Source: Bacteroidota bacterium
GTDB lineage: Bacteria > Bacteroidota > Bacteroidia > Bacteroidales > Porphyromonadaceae
Assembly: GCA_023389855.1 (NCBI GenBank)
Contig: JAEWDZ010000006.1
Location: forward strand, 1-26,949
Direction of reading: 5' to 3'
Length of the DNA: 26,949 nucleotides
The notes under the pieces were generated by a model. That model saw nothing but the letters and a program-made list of their open reading frames with translations. It was not told where the DNA came from and made no database searches. The translations under genes were made by a program, and so were the position numbers. How positions within the stretch are numbered: the stretch's first letter is position 1; every line of letters begins with the position of its first letter. This document shows positions 1 to 7,198 of the stretch, one piece after another.

Positions 1-1453
1 CGGTACCCTCAGGGAAAGCATCGGTCGTACCACCATTGATACGGATGAAGATCCCTGCTTTGTCATCGCATATCACCATATTTTTGTTCCCGGAGAAATT
101 ACGGTTCCCGGAGATCACGACGCCACGAATTTTCTGTTGACCACTGATTACCTGATCAACGGGTAATTGCTTGATCGCTGAAATACCTCCATCGAAAAGA
201 GAGGGAACTGTTTTGCCAGCTTTTTGTATTAAGATTATTTCTAATGTTTTTTGTTTCTCTTCCCTCTGTGTGGAGCCTTGTGCATTACTTTTTGTTGCTG
301 TGACAATGATTTTTGCTTTGCGTTCGCTGTCTGTCTTATTTTCTTTGGCTTTGTAGGAGATCCTTTTATTGGTATTGTCTAGTGCAATTTCTAGCCAATC
401 ATCTCCGCTAGCCAGCGAGGCGGCAAGAGCATCTGCATTGCTTTCAAGGAGTATCTCTCCATTATGAGCAGAGGGCTCAAGTGGAGCTAATTCCCCTTTT
501 ACTGTAAGGGTGATATCGCCAGCTGAATCGTTCCCCTCTGGATCGAGTTCATAGACTCCGCCATTTACGTCATTCCAATCCTCAATCTGCCCATTAATAT
601 TTACTGATACGGAACCGTCTTTTTTTAATGTTAGTTCATAGATGATACGTTCACCGGCCTGTATTTGATTGCTAGGAAGAAACCAAATGTAATTCTTACC
701 ATTGTAAGTGATAGCTAAATTAATGCTGTTGTTTTTCCATTGCTGTGGTAGCATGGCGGCTTGATATCCATCTCCTACAGCGGGAATATTATAGCTTGCA
801 GTCTTTTCCTCTTTGGTAATAGAACCATCTTTCAGAGCCATTTTAGCGATGGTCTGGAGTTGGTTGATTTTTACTGAAGCTGCTTCAATCCTTTGTTGGT
901 TTTCATTGAGGAGCGTAATCTTTATCGCAGATAGGATATGATGAAAATTAAGGAGCAAACTTCCTCTCTCTGTGGCTTTGTCCTTAGCTGTAATGTTATT
1001 GCTATATAGAAGATCTACATTATTCGTTGCCAAATCCAAATCTACTGTAAAAGCTTCACTTATTGCGAGCCCTTTCGGGTAGTAGGCAATGAGATCAATC
1101 TTGCTTCCATCTTGAGGGAAAGTCATTTTGTTTGCTTCGTCGACAGCTTCGAACTGCACTTTTTTTCCAGCTGCTGTGGCTACATATGTTACATCTTTAT
1201 ATATAATATTGCTAGCAGCAGCGGCTTCCAGTATCGCTCCATGATGGAGCATGAACAAACCTATTTTATCTTTGCTCTCCCATTCATTGCCGATTACTCG
1301 TAGTGGAGAAGAGAGAATATTGCTGCTCAGCGTTATAGGCTTGTTGCCAAAACGATTGGTCTCGGGACAGTTATGATCCTTTACGCAGCCCGAGAAGAGT
1401 ACTCCCATCGATAGGCAGAGCAACAACCATCTAAAAACAAGGTGCTTTTTCAT
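1..1453 (-). CDS. Fimbrillin-like lipoprotein with BACON-like and DUF5689-like domains (partial, 3' end outside window)
   Basis: An open frame runs on the minus strand from ATG at 1453 to the left edge: 484 codons without a stop, so the C-terminus is missing. It begins MKKHLVFRWLLLCLSMG and has a lipobox-like FSGC at residues 19-22, so a lipidated outer-membrane or surface protein is likely. Residues from about 30 to 260 resemble the fimbrillin-like fold and carry blocks shared with the upstream gene: IGLFML, LIAYYP, VDLLYSNN, LLLNFHHIL. A BACON-like domain follows, with DDWLEI and then a basic, R-containing strand region. The last visible part (KIRGVVISGNRNFSGNKNMV, then CDDKAGIFIRING) resembles DUF5689. 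It lies 84 bp downstream of its paralogue and is probably co-transcribed with it. Binding partner and substrate are unknown. The family call is from recognition of motifs, not from a search. Confidence 0.8.
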   Translation of the reverse strand, partial: MKKHLVFRWLLLCLSMGVLFSGCVKDHNCPETNRFGNKPITLSSNILSSPLRVIGNEWESKDKIGLFMLHHGAILEAAAASNIIYKDVTYVATAAGKKVQFEAVDEANKMTFPQDGSKIDLIAYYPKGLAISEAFTVDLDLATNNVDLLYSNNITAKDKATERGSLLLNFHHILSAIKITLLNENQQRIEAASVKINQLQTIAKMALKDGSITKEEKTASYNIPAVGDGYQAAMLPQQWKNNSINLAITYNGKNYIWFLPSNQIQAGERIIYELTLKKDGSVSVNINGQIEDWNDVNGGVYELDPEGNDSAGDITLTVKGELAPLEPSAHNGEILLESNADALAASLASGDDWLEIALDNTNKRISYKAKENKTDSERKAKIIVTATKSNAQGSTQREEKQKTLEIILIQKAGKTVPSLFDGGISAIKQLPVDQVISGQQKIRGVVISGNRNFSGNKNMVICDDKAGIFIRINGGTTDAFPEGT

Positions 1454-1537
1454 GATTAACACAGAATCTAATGTCATTAATGATGGGCAAACTATTATTA
1501 TTTATTGCTCAAAAAAGTAGAGTGTAGCAGAATGCAA

Positions 1538-3289
1538 TTAAAGAAATAGCTCTACAAACTCTGCAATTTGTCCCATGTCATTCACTTTTGCAGGAACTTC
1601 CTTCCATTCTTCGATTTTGAATGTTTGTGTCCCATTCTTGATCTCCTTATTACGGATGAAGAGACGGTCTTCGTAGTCGGCTTTTGTTGGAGCTATGTCA
1701 TTGTTGCCAGTAGGAGTAGGTAAGAAGCAGTCCACCACTTTTTCTTCTCCCATGGTTATGGTAATGGGGTCGTCACCATTAAAATTGGCAATGGTGTTGT
1801 CCTGAATATTTCTTACTACATTTTTACGGAGTTCCTGCTGGCTTGCCTGGGTATTCATAATGGCAATGGCTTTTCCTGGTTCTAGAGTACCTGTTAGTGC
1901 GAGGGTTTTCGTGGCTCCCAGTTTTCCTTTACTCGAAAAGGGATATAGATTGACAGCATAGTGTCCGCCGTCTAAATCTATCGTCTCATTACTTCTATTC
2001 TCTATGATTAGGTATTTTTCAAAAGATTTGCCTTCGGCTATGGCTCCAATTAGCAATGATCCTTCGGAAGTTGGATCTTCTTTGCCACTGGCAGCTACTT
2101 GAGTAATGGTGATTTCGAGTGTCTTTTCCTCACCTGTGCGGAATAAGGCCGAGGTTGTAGCTGTGGCGGAAACTAATAATTTTCCAGTTCTTGCTTCTTT
2201 TGCGGTGTTTTCTGTCACAGAAAACAATATTTTTTTTGATGATGCCTCCGCTTTTGCAGAAAGCCATGCAGCGCCTTCTGTTACTTGCACAGAAAAGGTT
2301 TGTGCATTGGTGTTGAGGAGTATTTCGATATTGTTTTGTGCTTTTGCTTCAACTGGAGCAATGGGACCGTTTTGCAACTCCAATGTAATAGTTTCAGGTG
2401 TGAGATCGACACCCTCTGTATTGTCGCCATCTTCACGATCATCGATGCTGCCGCTACCGTTGTCGATAGGGGTCACGCCTTCTTCGAGGACTTTTGCGGA
2501 AAAGCGATATTTCTTTCCTTCTTCTATGTTTTTCTTTCCAATTTTCCATGTATAGGATTTGCTAGCATACGTAAAAGATACTTCCATATTAGCTATTTCT
2601 TGAGGAGCTACGATCGCTTGTCCGCTAGCGTGAACTGCGATGTCGCTGGCGTTACCTTTTGTAGAAAGAGTACCATTCGAGAGGTTCATTTCTACCTCTG
2701 TAAGGATCTTTTTTATGCTAAGATTGGAGATCGATTCTGCCGGTATGGCGGTTCCATCTTTGTCCTTAAATTCGAAAATGAGGATAGGTAGCTTGTGCTT
2801 AAAATGTAGTGCGAGAGGCTGCTCGCTCTTTTTTTGTTGCTTTAGATTATTTGAATAGAGAAGATCTATAGCTGCCAGGTTACTCTGATTGGCCGTGTTG
2901 ATAGTAACCTTACCGTCAGAGGGGGTCGTGTATGGATAATAGGCAATAAAATCAGCTTGGCTGATTTGGCTATTGTATTTGAGCGTGTTAGCAGCATCAG
3001 CGGGCTTAAAGTGAGCTATGTTTCCTTCTGCTTGCACGATGTATTTGGCATTTAGGGGCTGCAAAGCACGCTCGAAAGCTTCGCCACTCTTTAGCATATA
3101 TATGCCGATAGCATCATTAGTTTCGAATTGGTTGTTTTGTACACGAAGGCTAGCAATTTCGATATTAGAGGAAAAGTGTACTTCCTGATCAGCATTTCCC
3201 TTTTTGGGCGATTGTTCCTTTGCGCATGCAACGAGTAGTATTGACGCAATAAGGCTCCATAAAAGTGTAATAATAGGAAATTTTTTCAT
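1538..3289 (-). CDS. Fimbrillin-like lipoprotein with BACON-like and lamin-tail-like domains
   Basis: The predicted protein has 583 residues. The frame is open upstream to a GTG at 3343, but I chose ATG 3289 because MKKFPIITLLWSLIASILLVAC is a textbook lipoprotein signal ending in the lipobox LVAC; the longer start would put 18 polar residues ahead of it. After the Cys, residues from about 35 to 270 form a fimbrillin-like region (IGIYML, FIAYYPY, IDLLYSNN, LHFKHKLPI). An acidic low-complexity linker with DDREDGDN follows, then a BACON-like domain (GAAWLSAKAE, VTENTAKEARTG). The C-terminus (EKYLIIENRSNETIDLDGG, GTLEPGKAIAIMN) looks like a lamin-tail-type beta-sandwich, common in secreted Bacteroidota proteins. 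It is the first gene of a two-gene unit with the 1-1453 paralogue and has its own promoter at 3430-3437. It is probably exported and cell-surface attached, as a pilus-like or adhesin-like component; the ligand is unknown. Confidence 0.82.
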   Translation of the reverse strand: MKKFPIITLLWSLIASILLVACAKEQSPKKGNADQEVHFSSNIEIASLRVQNNQFETNDAIGIYMLKSGEAFERALQPLNAKYIVQAEGNIAHFKPADAANTLKYNSQISQADFIAYYPYTTPSDGKVTINTANQSNLAAIDLLYSNNLKQQKKSEQPLALHFKHKLPILIFEFKDKDGTAIPAESISNLSIKKILTEVEMNLSNGTLSTKGNASDIAVHASGQAIVAPQEIANMEVSFTYASKSYTWKIGKKNIEEGKKYRFSAKVLEEGVTPIDNGSGSIDDREDGDNTEGVDLTPETITLELQNGPIAPVEAKAQNNIEILLNTNAQTFSVQVTEGAAWLSAKAEASSKKILFSVTENTAKEARTGKLLVSATATTSALFRTGEEKTLEITITQVAASGKEDPTSEGSLLIGAIAEGKSFEKYLIIENRSNETIDLDGGHYAVNLYPFSSKGKLGATKTLALTGTLEPGKAIAIMNTQASQQELRKNVVRNIQDNTIANFNGDDPITITMGEEKVVDCFLPTPTGNNDIAPTKADYEDRLFIRNKEIKNGTQTFKIEEWKEVPAKVNDMGQIAEFVELFL

Positions 3290-3429
3290 GACGATAGGTA
3301 ACATATTATTTTGTGAGTAAAGGGTTCTATGCAATGTGGGCACGGAATTGTCTTCAACTGTTCTTTTTGATACGGAGTACCGTATGTTTTTTGTATATTC
3401 TTCTAATTTTATTGTTGACTAACTCACTA

Positions 3430-3437
3430 CAAAGGTA
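3430..3437 (-). promoter_or_regulatory. Bacteroidetes-type -7 element for the fimbrillin-like gene pair
   Basis: The minus strand reads TACCTTTG, an exact TAnnTTTG -7 element. No good TTTG is seen 19-21 nt upstream, so the -33 box is weak or absent. The implied 5' leader to ATG 3289 is about 135 nt. It contains a perfect hairpin at 3370-3385, with ATACGG arms around a 4-nt loop, which could affect translation or mRNA stability. Confidence 0.55.
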
Positions 3438-3567
3438 ATAAATAAAAAGTACCTAAGGGTGATATAGTATCGCTTTTGGAAAAATGTTCGTTTTATTTTT
3501 CTTATCCCAAGGGAGTTATTGGCATAAGAGATGCGTTTGGGGAGTAGGTTAGCAATTTGAATGCTAC

Positions 3568-4536
3568 TTACTTACGCCTTCTTAGTTTTTTTACTTTCAA
3601 AATGTACGCTATTTTTCCTGAGGTCGCAATGAGCGTTACGGAAAATACGATCAATACGATGCCTATATAGGCAGACGGAGTAAGTTCCTCGTCGAAAACA
3701 ATGCTTCCTACAACGAGAGCTGTGAGAGGCTCTAGAGCTCCAAGGACCGCATTTAGCGTTGCTCCGATCTTTTTCACCGCATCGACAAGGAATATATTCG
3801 CTAGAACTGTCGACACTAGACTTAGCAATAGTACGTTATATGCACTCCTCCAGGAGTGTATGAACTGAAAGCCCGCGTTGTCGTTTTGTTGTAATTCGGA
3901 ACTCAAGGGGGATAGTAGTGCAAATATCCCAAACCCTATTCCTGCAAATAGTAAAACATAAAAACTGAGTTTTAGTGGGCCAAGAGCCCCAATACCACTC
4001 TTAGCTACCACTATCATATAGAGGGCATATGCCAAGCCCGTAGAAGCTACGATAAGAATTCCTTGCCAAGCAAACGTAGAGGCCCCCTCAAATATGCCTG
4101 CTTGTGCCATGACCCCTACAATTGCCAAAAATATAGCAATAAGGTTGATGCCATGTGGGCGCTCTTTGTAAATAATTAGCATGAGTATTACCACCCATAC
4201 AGGGTACGTAAAATGAATGACAGTGGTAACAGAGGTCGGCATAAATCGGTAGCCTAGCTGTACCCCTACAGAGCTCCATATGTATAGTATGGCGAGTAGA
4301 GCTATCACCGATAACTCTTTCTTTTTTACGGCAAGTTTTTTTCCTTTGGCAAGTAAAATGAAAAAAAGTATAAGGGCTGCTAAGAGAAATCTATACGCCA
4401 GTATGGATGCCGTATTCATACCTTCATGTATCAAAGGCATTGTAAATAATGGCATGAAACCGAAAGCCGTGGGAGCTAATATACCCGTGATATATCCCAG
4501 CGCATCTTTTTTCGGTTCAAGAGGAGTACTGGTCAT
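3568..4536 (-). CDS. EamA-family (drug/metabolite transporter superfamily) permease
   Basis: The protein has 322 residues and about ten hydrophobic segments arranged as two EamA repeats, roughly residues 12-145 and 165-310. Typical repeat features include ILAYRFLLAALILFFILL in the first half. The second half has ALEPLTALVVGSIVFDEELT followed by GIVLIVFSVTLI. The C-terminus is basic (KVKKLRRRK), consistent with a cytoplasmic tail. DMT permeases of this kind export small metabolites or amino acids, but the substrate cannot be read from sequence. It is the last gene of the minus-strand run and starts 5 bp after the stop of the EEP gene, so it is probably translated from the same mRNA. No convincing U-rich terminator is seen after its stop; only a 5-bp inverted repeat is present at 3550-3566. 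Confidence 0.85.
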   Translation of the reverse strand: MTSTPLEPKKDALGYITGILAPTAFGFMPLFTMPLIHEGMNTASILAYRFLLAALILFFILLAKGKKLAVKKKELSVIALLAILYIWSSVGVQLGYRFMPTSVTTVIHFTYPVWVVILMLIIYKERPHGINLIAIFLAIVGVMAQAGIFEGASTFAWQGILIVASTGLAYALYMIVVAKSGIGALGPLKLSFYVLLFAGIGFGIFALLSPLSSELQQNDNAGFQFIHSWRSAYNVLLLSLVSTVLANIFLVDAVKKIGATLNAVLGALEPLTALVVGSIVFDEELTPSAYIGIVLIVFSVTLIATSGKIAYILKVKKLRRRK

Positions 4537-4541
4537 AGTCT

Positions 4542-5657
4542 TTATGGTATTAATTCAATGTAGGTTTCGATTGGATAGTGGTCTGAGGCGGAGATAGTAT
4601 TGTCTATACGACATTGATATGGTTTTATCTTTTCCGATAGTAGAATATGGTCAATCCTCAGCCCAATTTTCTTAAATATATAACTATAGCCGGCTCCTTG
4701 CCCCGTTTTTACGAAGGCATCCTGCATATTATTATGAGACAAACGATAGCGTGCATAGCTGATAGGAGTATCGTTAAAGTCGCCTACAATGGCTAGATAA
4801 GGGGTTGTAGTTTTGTCAATTTCTACGGTTAGCCGATCTACTTGTTTGGCTCTCATCTTAAAAGACTTTTGTAGCTTAAAATCCACTTTCTTTGCAAGTT
4901 CGGAAGCCTTCCCGTCTTTAGCAAGAGCGACATACTCAATCCCATCTCGAGCTGTAATCCCACTACTTTCAAGATGTACATTGATAAGTCTTAGTAGTTT
5001 GTTTTTTATTTTCAATGTGTAGGAAATCGCACCGTTGAAGCGGCTATCCAGAGGAAGTGAAGCTACTTCCAATATGGGAAATTTACTTAAGATGATCATG
5101 TAGCTACCCCCTTTTTGGACGGCATGATGATTGACAAAAGGATACTGAGGTAGGTATGCCTTTATTTTCTCTAGGGTTATTCTGTCTTCCTTATTTCGTA
5201 GGAGTGCTTCTTGCAAGCATACGATATCTGCATTGCTTTCGCGGATGTATTTGAGGATGGGGTGCGGCTTCTGGTCAGTATGGTTTCCGTAGGCAAAAGC
5301 CATGACATTGTATGATAGAATCTTAATGGCATCCTTAGAAGGTGCCTCTGAATGGATATGAATAGGGTAGTAAACGTAAATTTGGGGTATCAGTATTAGA
5401 AGGAAAAGAACTTCGATAAGCACTTTGAAGTAAGCCTTGAATAGCAGAAAAAGAAAAAGTAGTAGGATGATGAAAAATAGTACAAATGGAAATCCTAAGC
5501 CCAGATAGGCGGGTGCCATTAACTTGTCGGGAGCTATATATAATCCTATCTTTACACCTATGGTTAATGCACATGTTACAAAAACAAGTAGCCAACCAGC
5601 TATCTGAAGTATCGATTTAAGGGTTTTATGCTGAGGCCTATTTCTATTAATTTTCAT
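4542..5657 (-). CDS. Membrane-anchored endonuclease/exonuclease/phosphatase (EEP) family protein
   Basis: The protein has 371 residues. The first ~100 hold three hydrophobic segments (about 19-39, 47-72 and 78-98); the rest is an EEP (DNase I-like/sphingomyelinase-like) domain. Expected metal and catalytic residues are present: Asn117 in LSYNVMAF, Glu150 in CLQEALL, Asp293 and Asn295 in GDFNDTP, Asp336-His337 in RIDHILL, and Asp359-His360 in SDHYPIE. The family cleaves phosphodiester or phosphomonoester bonds in nucleic acids, phospholipids or inositol phosphates. The membrane anchor and apparent lack of a cleavable signal suggest a tethered enzyme, with a lipid or extracytoplasmic nucleic-acid substrate possible. 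Its ATG overlaps the end of the downstream-numbered rhomboid frame by 11 bp, indicating translational coupling. In Bacteroidota such genes are often found beside rhomboid genes, as here. Confidence 0.85.
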   Translation of the reverse strand: MKINRNRPQHKTLKSILQIAGWLLVFVTCALTIGVKIGLYIAPDKLMAPAYLGLGFPFVLFFIILLLFLFLLFKAYFKVLIEVLFLLILIPQIYVYYPIHIHSEAPSKDAIKILSYNVMAFAYGNHTDQKPHPILKYIRESNADIVCLQEALLRNKEDRITLEKIKAYLPQYPFVNHHAVQKGGSYMIILSKFPILEVASLPLDSRFNGAISYTLKIKNKLLRLINVHLESSGITARDGIEYVALAKDGKASELAKKVDFKLQKSFKMRAKQVDRLTVEIDKTTTPYLAIVGDFNDTPISYARYRLSHNNMQDAFVKTGQGAGYSYIFKKIGLRIDHILLSEKIKPYQCRIDNTISASDHYPIETYIELIP

Positions 5658-6423
5658 TGCATTTTTCCTCTTTTCTGCATAGATTCATTAGGAAGATCCG
5701 TTCCTCCTTAGTCAAGGATGAAAACCCCGACTGCTTGATTTTCTCTATTAGTATAGCTGACTTTTCTTCATCGGCAATACGAAGAGATCTTTTTTTTAAT
5801 TGATAGCGGTAATAAATGCCTATACATATTCCCACTACAATACCTCCGATATGTACCGAAACTCCGCCAAGATTATACGTACCTACGAAAAGGAAACTAA
5901 GGAGGGCAACCCCAATGGAAAAAAAGATTAAAGGAACTTTCTTTTTCCATAGATAAATAGGATGCTGAGGGGAGATCATACCAGTCGCAACCACGATAGC
6001 CACTATGCCTCCAGAAGCACCTGCCAGCGGCAAGTGCAGTATAGGACGTGTAAAAAAAAATTCATATAGGCTAAAAAGCAACGGATAAAACAATCCAGCT
6101 ATTGCTCCTGCTATGAGATAGCTAACGAACAAATTCTTTTTGCCTAATCTTTTTTCAAAAAGGGGCGTGAACAAATAGATCAAAAGTAAATTCAATAGTA
6201 GGTGGTAAAACGAATTGTGCAGAAAAAGATAACTAATCGGCTGCCATGGATGTTGTAGAATATTATACCACTCTCCCGAAAGTAGAAAATAAGTATCGGG
6301 TCGTCGGATCGGAGCCCAAGAATAGACGGATAGTAGATCCAATAGGAGTGTACACAAAAAGCCAATTATGGTGAGAATCATAATCCAGAAAGTACAACTT
6401 CGTTTATTCAATGGGGTCATCAT
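5647..6423 (-). CDS. Rhomboid family intramembrane serine protease (second of a tandem pair)
   Basis: The protein has 258 residues and about six membrane segments. Rhomboid hallmarks are His69/His74/Asn78 in LHNSFYHLLLN (oxyanion-hole region), Ser137 in GASGG (nucleophile) and His191 in VHIGG (general base), so the catalytic dyad is intact. A cytosolic tail of about 50 residues follows the last membrane segment and contains IEKIKQSGFSSLTKEERIFL, a short helical module I recall from Bacteroidota rhomboids. It starts with two adjacent ATG codons, of which the first (6423) is used here. It lies 24 bp after the first rhomboid and overlaps the EEP start by 11 bp. The substrate is unknown; rhomboids cut single-pass membrane proteins within the bilayer. 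Confidence 0.9.
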   Translation of the reverse strand: MMTPLNKRSCTFWIMILTIIGFLCTLLLDLLSVYSWAPIRRPDTYFLLSGEWYNILQHPWQPISYLFLHNSFYHLLLNLLLIYLFTPLFEKRLGKKNLFVSYLIAGAIAGLFYPLLFSLYEFFFTRPILHLPLAGASGGIVAIVVATGMISPQHPIYLWKKKVPLIFFSIGVALLSFLFVGTYNLGGVSVHIGGIVVGICIGIYYRYQLKKRSLRIADEEKSAILIEKIKQSGFSSLTKEERIFLMNLCRKEEKCNEN

Positions 6424-6447
6424 CTTAGATCTTTTATATCATTCAGA

Positions 6448-7161
6448 TTAAATAAACGGATGTTTGGATATTTTTCCTTGTTTGCGCCACAAAAGAATCA
6501 ATATAAGACCTCCTATCATACCACCGATATGAGCAAAGTGTGCAACATTGCTTCCGGTATTCTGCGGAGCAATACCCGCAAATAGTTCGATAAGACCGTA
6601 GAAAATAACAAAATATTTGGCCTTTACAGGAATAGGAATAAACCAAATATATATTGGAATGTTGGGGAAAATCATGCCGAAAGCTAGTAGCAATCCAAAT
6701 ACTGCACCTGATGCCCCTACCGTGACAAACAAATTGAGAAATTCTTTTTTAGGAATAATATGACCAGCAATGTTTACAAGTTGGGCACCACTTTGTGAGA
6801 GATCGAGAAGACTAAAGCTCCAAACTACCTGTTGAGTTATGGCCGCAGTAAGCGCACATATACCGTAAAATAGTAAATAGCGTTTTCCTCCCCACGCCAT
6901 TTCTATGCTTCGTCCAAACATGAACAGTGAAAACATGTTGAAAAAAAGATGCCAAAGGCTATGGTCGTCGTGTAGGAAGGCGTAGGTAATAAGTTGCCAT
7001 AAACCAAAATTTTCTGCTTGAAAGTAGTGCATCCCGAGATATTGAGATAGATCGATACCAAGTCGATTGAAGACAATCTGAGCTAACCAAATGATGGCGT
7101 TAATGATGATAAGGTTCAGCGTAATAGGAGGAATAGGTCCGAGTATTGTGTTTCTTTGCAT
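6448..7161 (-). CDS. Rhomboid family intramembrane serine protease (first of a tandem pair)
   Basis: I place the start at ATG 7161, giving 237 residues. The frame extends to GTG 7212, but that would overlap the LptD-like gene by 14 bp and add 17 polar residues ahead of MQRNTILGPIPPITLNL, the usual short N-terminus before the first membrane helix. Motifs are H67-x3-H71-L-x2-N75, Ser151 in VGASGAVFG and His211 in FAHIGGMIGG, so it should be active. It has about six membrane segments and no long tail, unlike its neighbour. The two rhomboids differ considerably in sequence and may therefore have different substrates or form a hetero-pair. The gene sits 37 bp after the LptD-like stop codon within the same unit. 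Confidence 0.88.
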   Translation of the reverse strand: MQRNTILGPIPPITLNLIIINAIIWLAQIVFNRLGIDLSQYLGMHYFQAENFGLWQLITYAFLHDDHSLWHLFFNMFSLFMFGRSIEMAWGGKRYLLFYGICALTAAITQQVVWSFSLLDLSQSGAQLVNIAGHIIPKKEFLNLFVTVGASGAVFGLLLAFGMIFPNIPIYIWFIPIPVKAKYFVIFYGLIELFAGIAPQNTGSNVAHFAHIGGMIGGLILILLWRKQGKISKHPFI

Positions 7162-7198
7162 TATATTATGGGTGATGAGTTTTTGTGCATTAAGTTGA

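Noticed and set aside
171..356. 61-codon plus-strand frame
   Set aside because: It is antisense to the partial lipoprotein gene, lacks a promoter and has no recognisable domain. The minus frame is open across the whole region with clear domain motifs.
2106..2791. Overlapping plus-strand frames of 149 and 168 codons
   Set aside because: They are shadows of the fimbrillin-like gene, whose minus frame has a lipoprotein signal and BACON-like blocks.
3550..3566. Inverted repeat TAGCA/TGCTA after the EamA gene as a terminator
   Set aside because: The stem is only 5 bp and there is no T-run on the minus strand.
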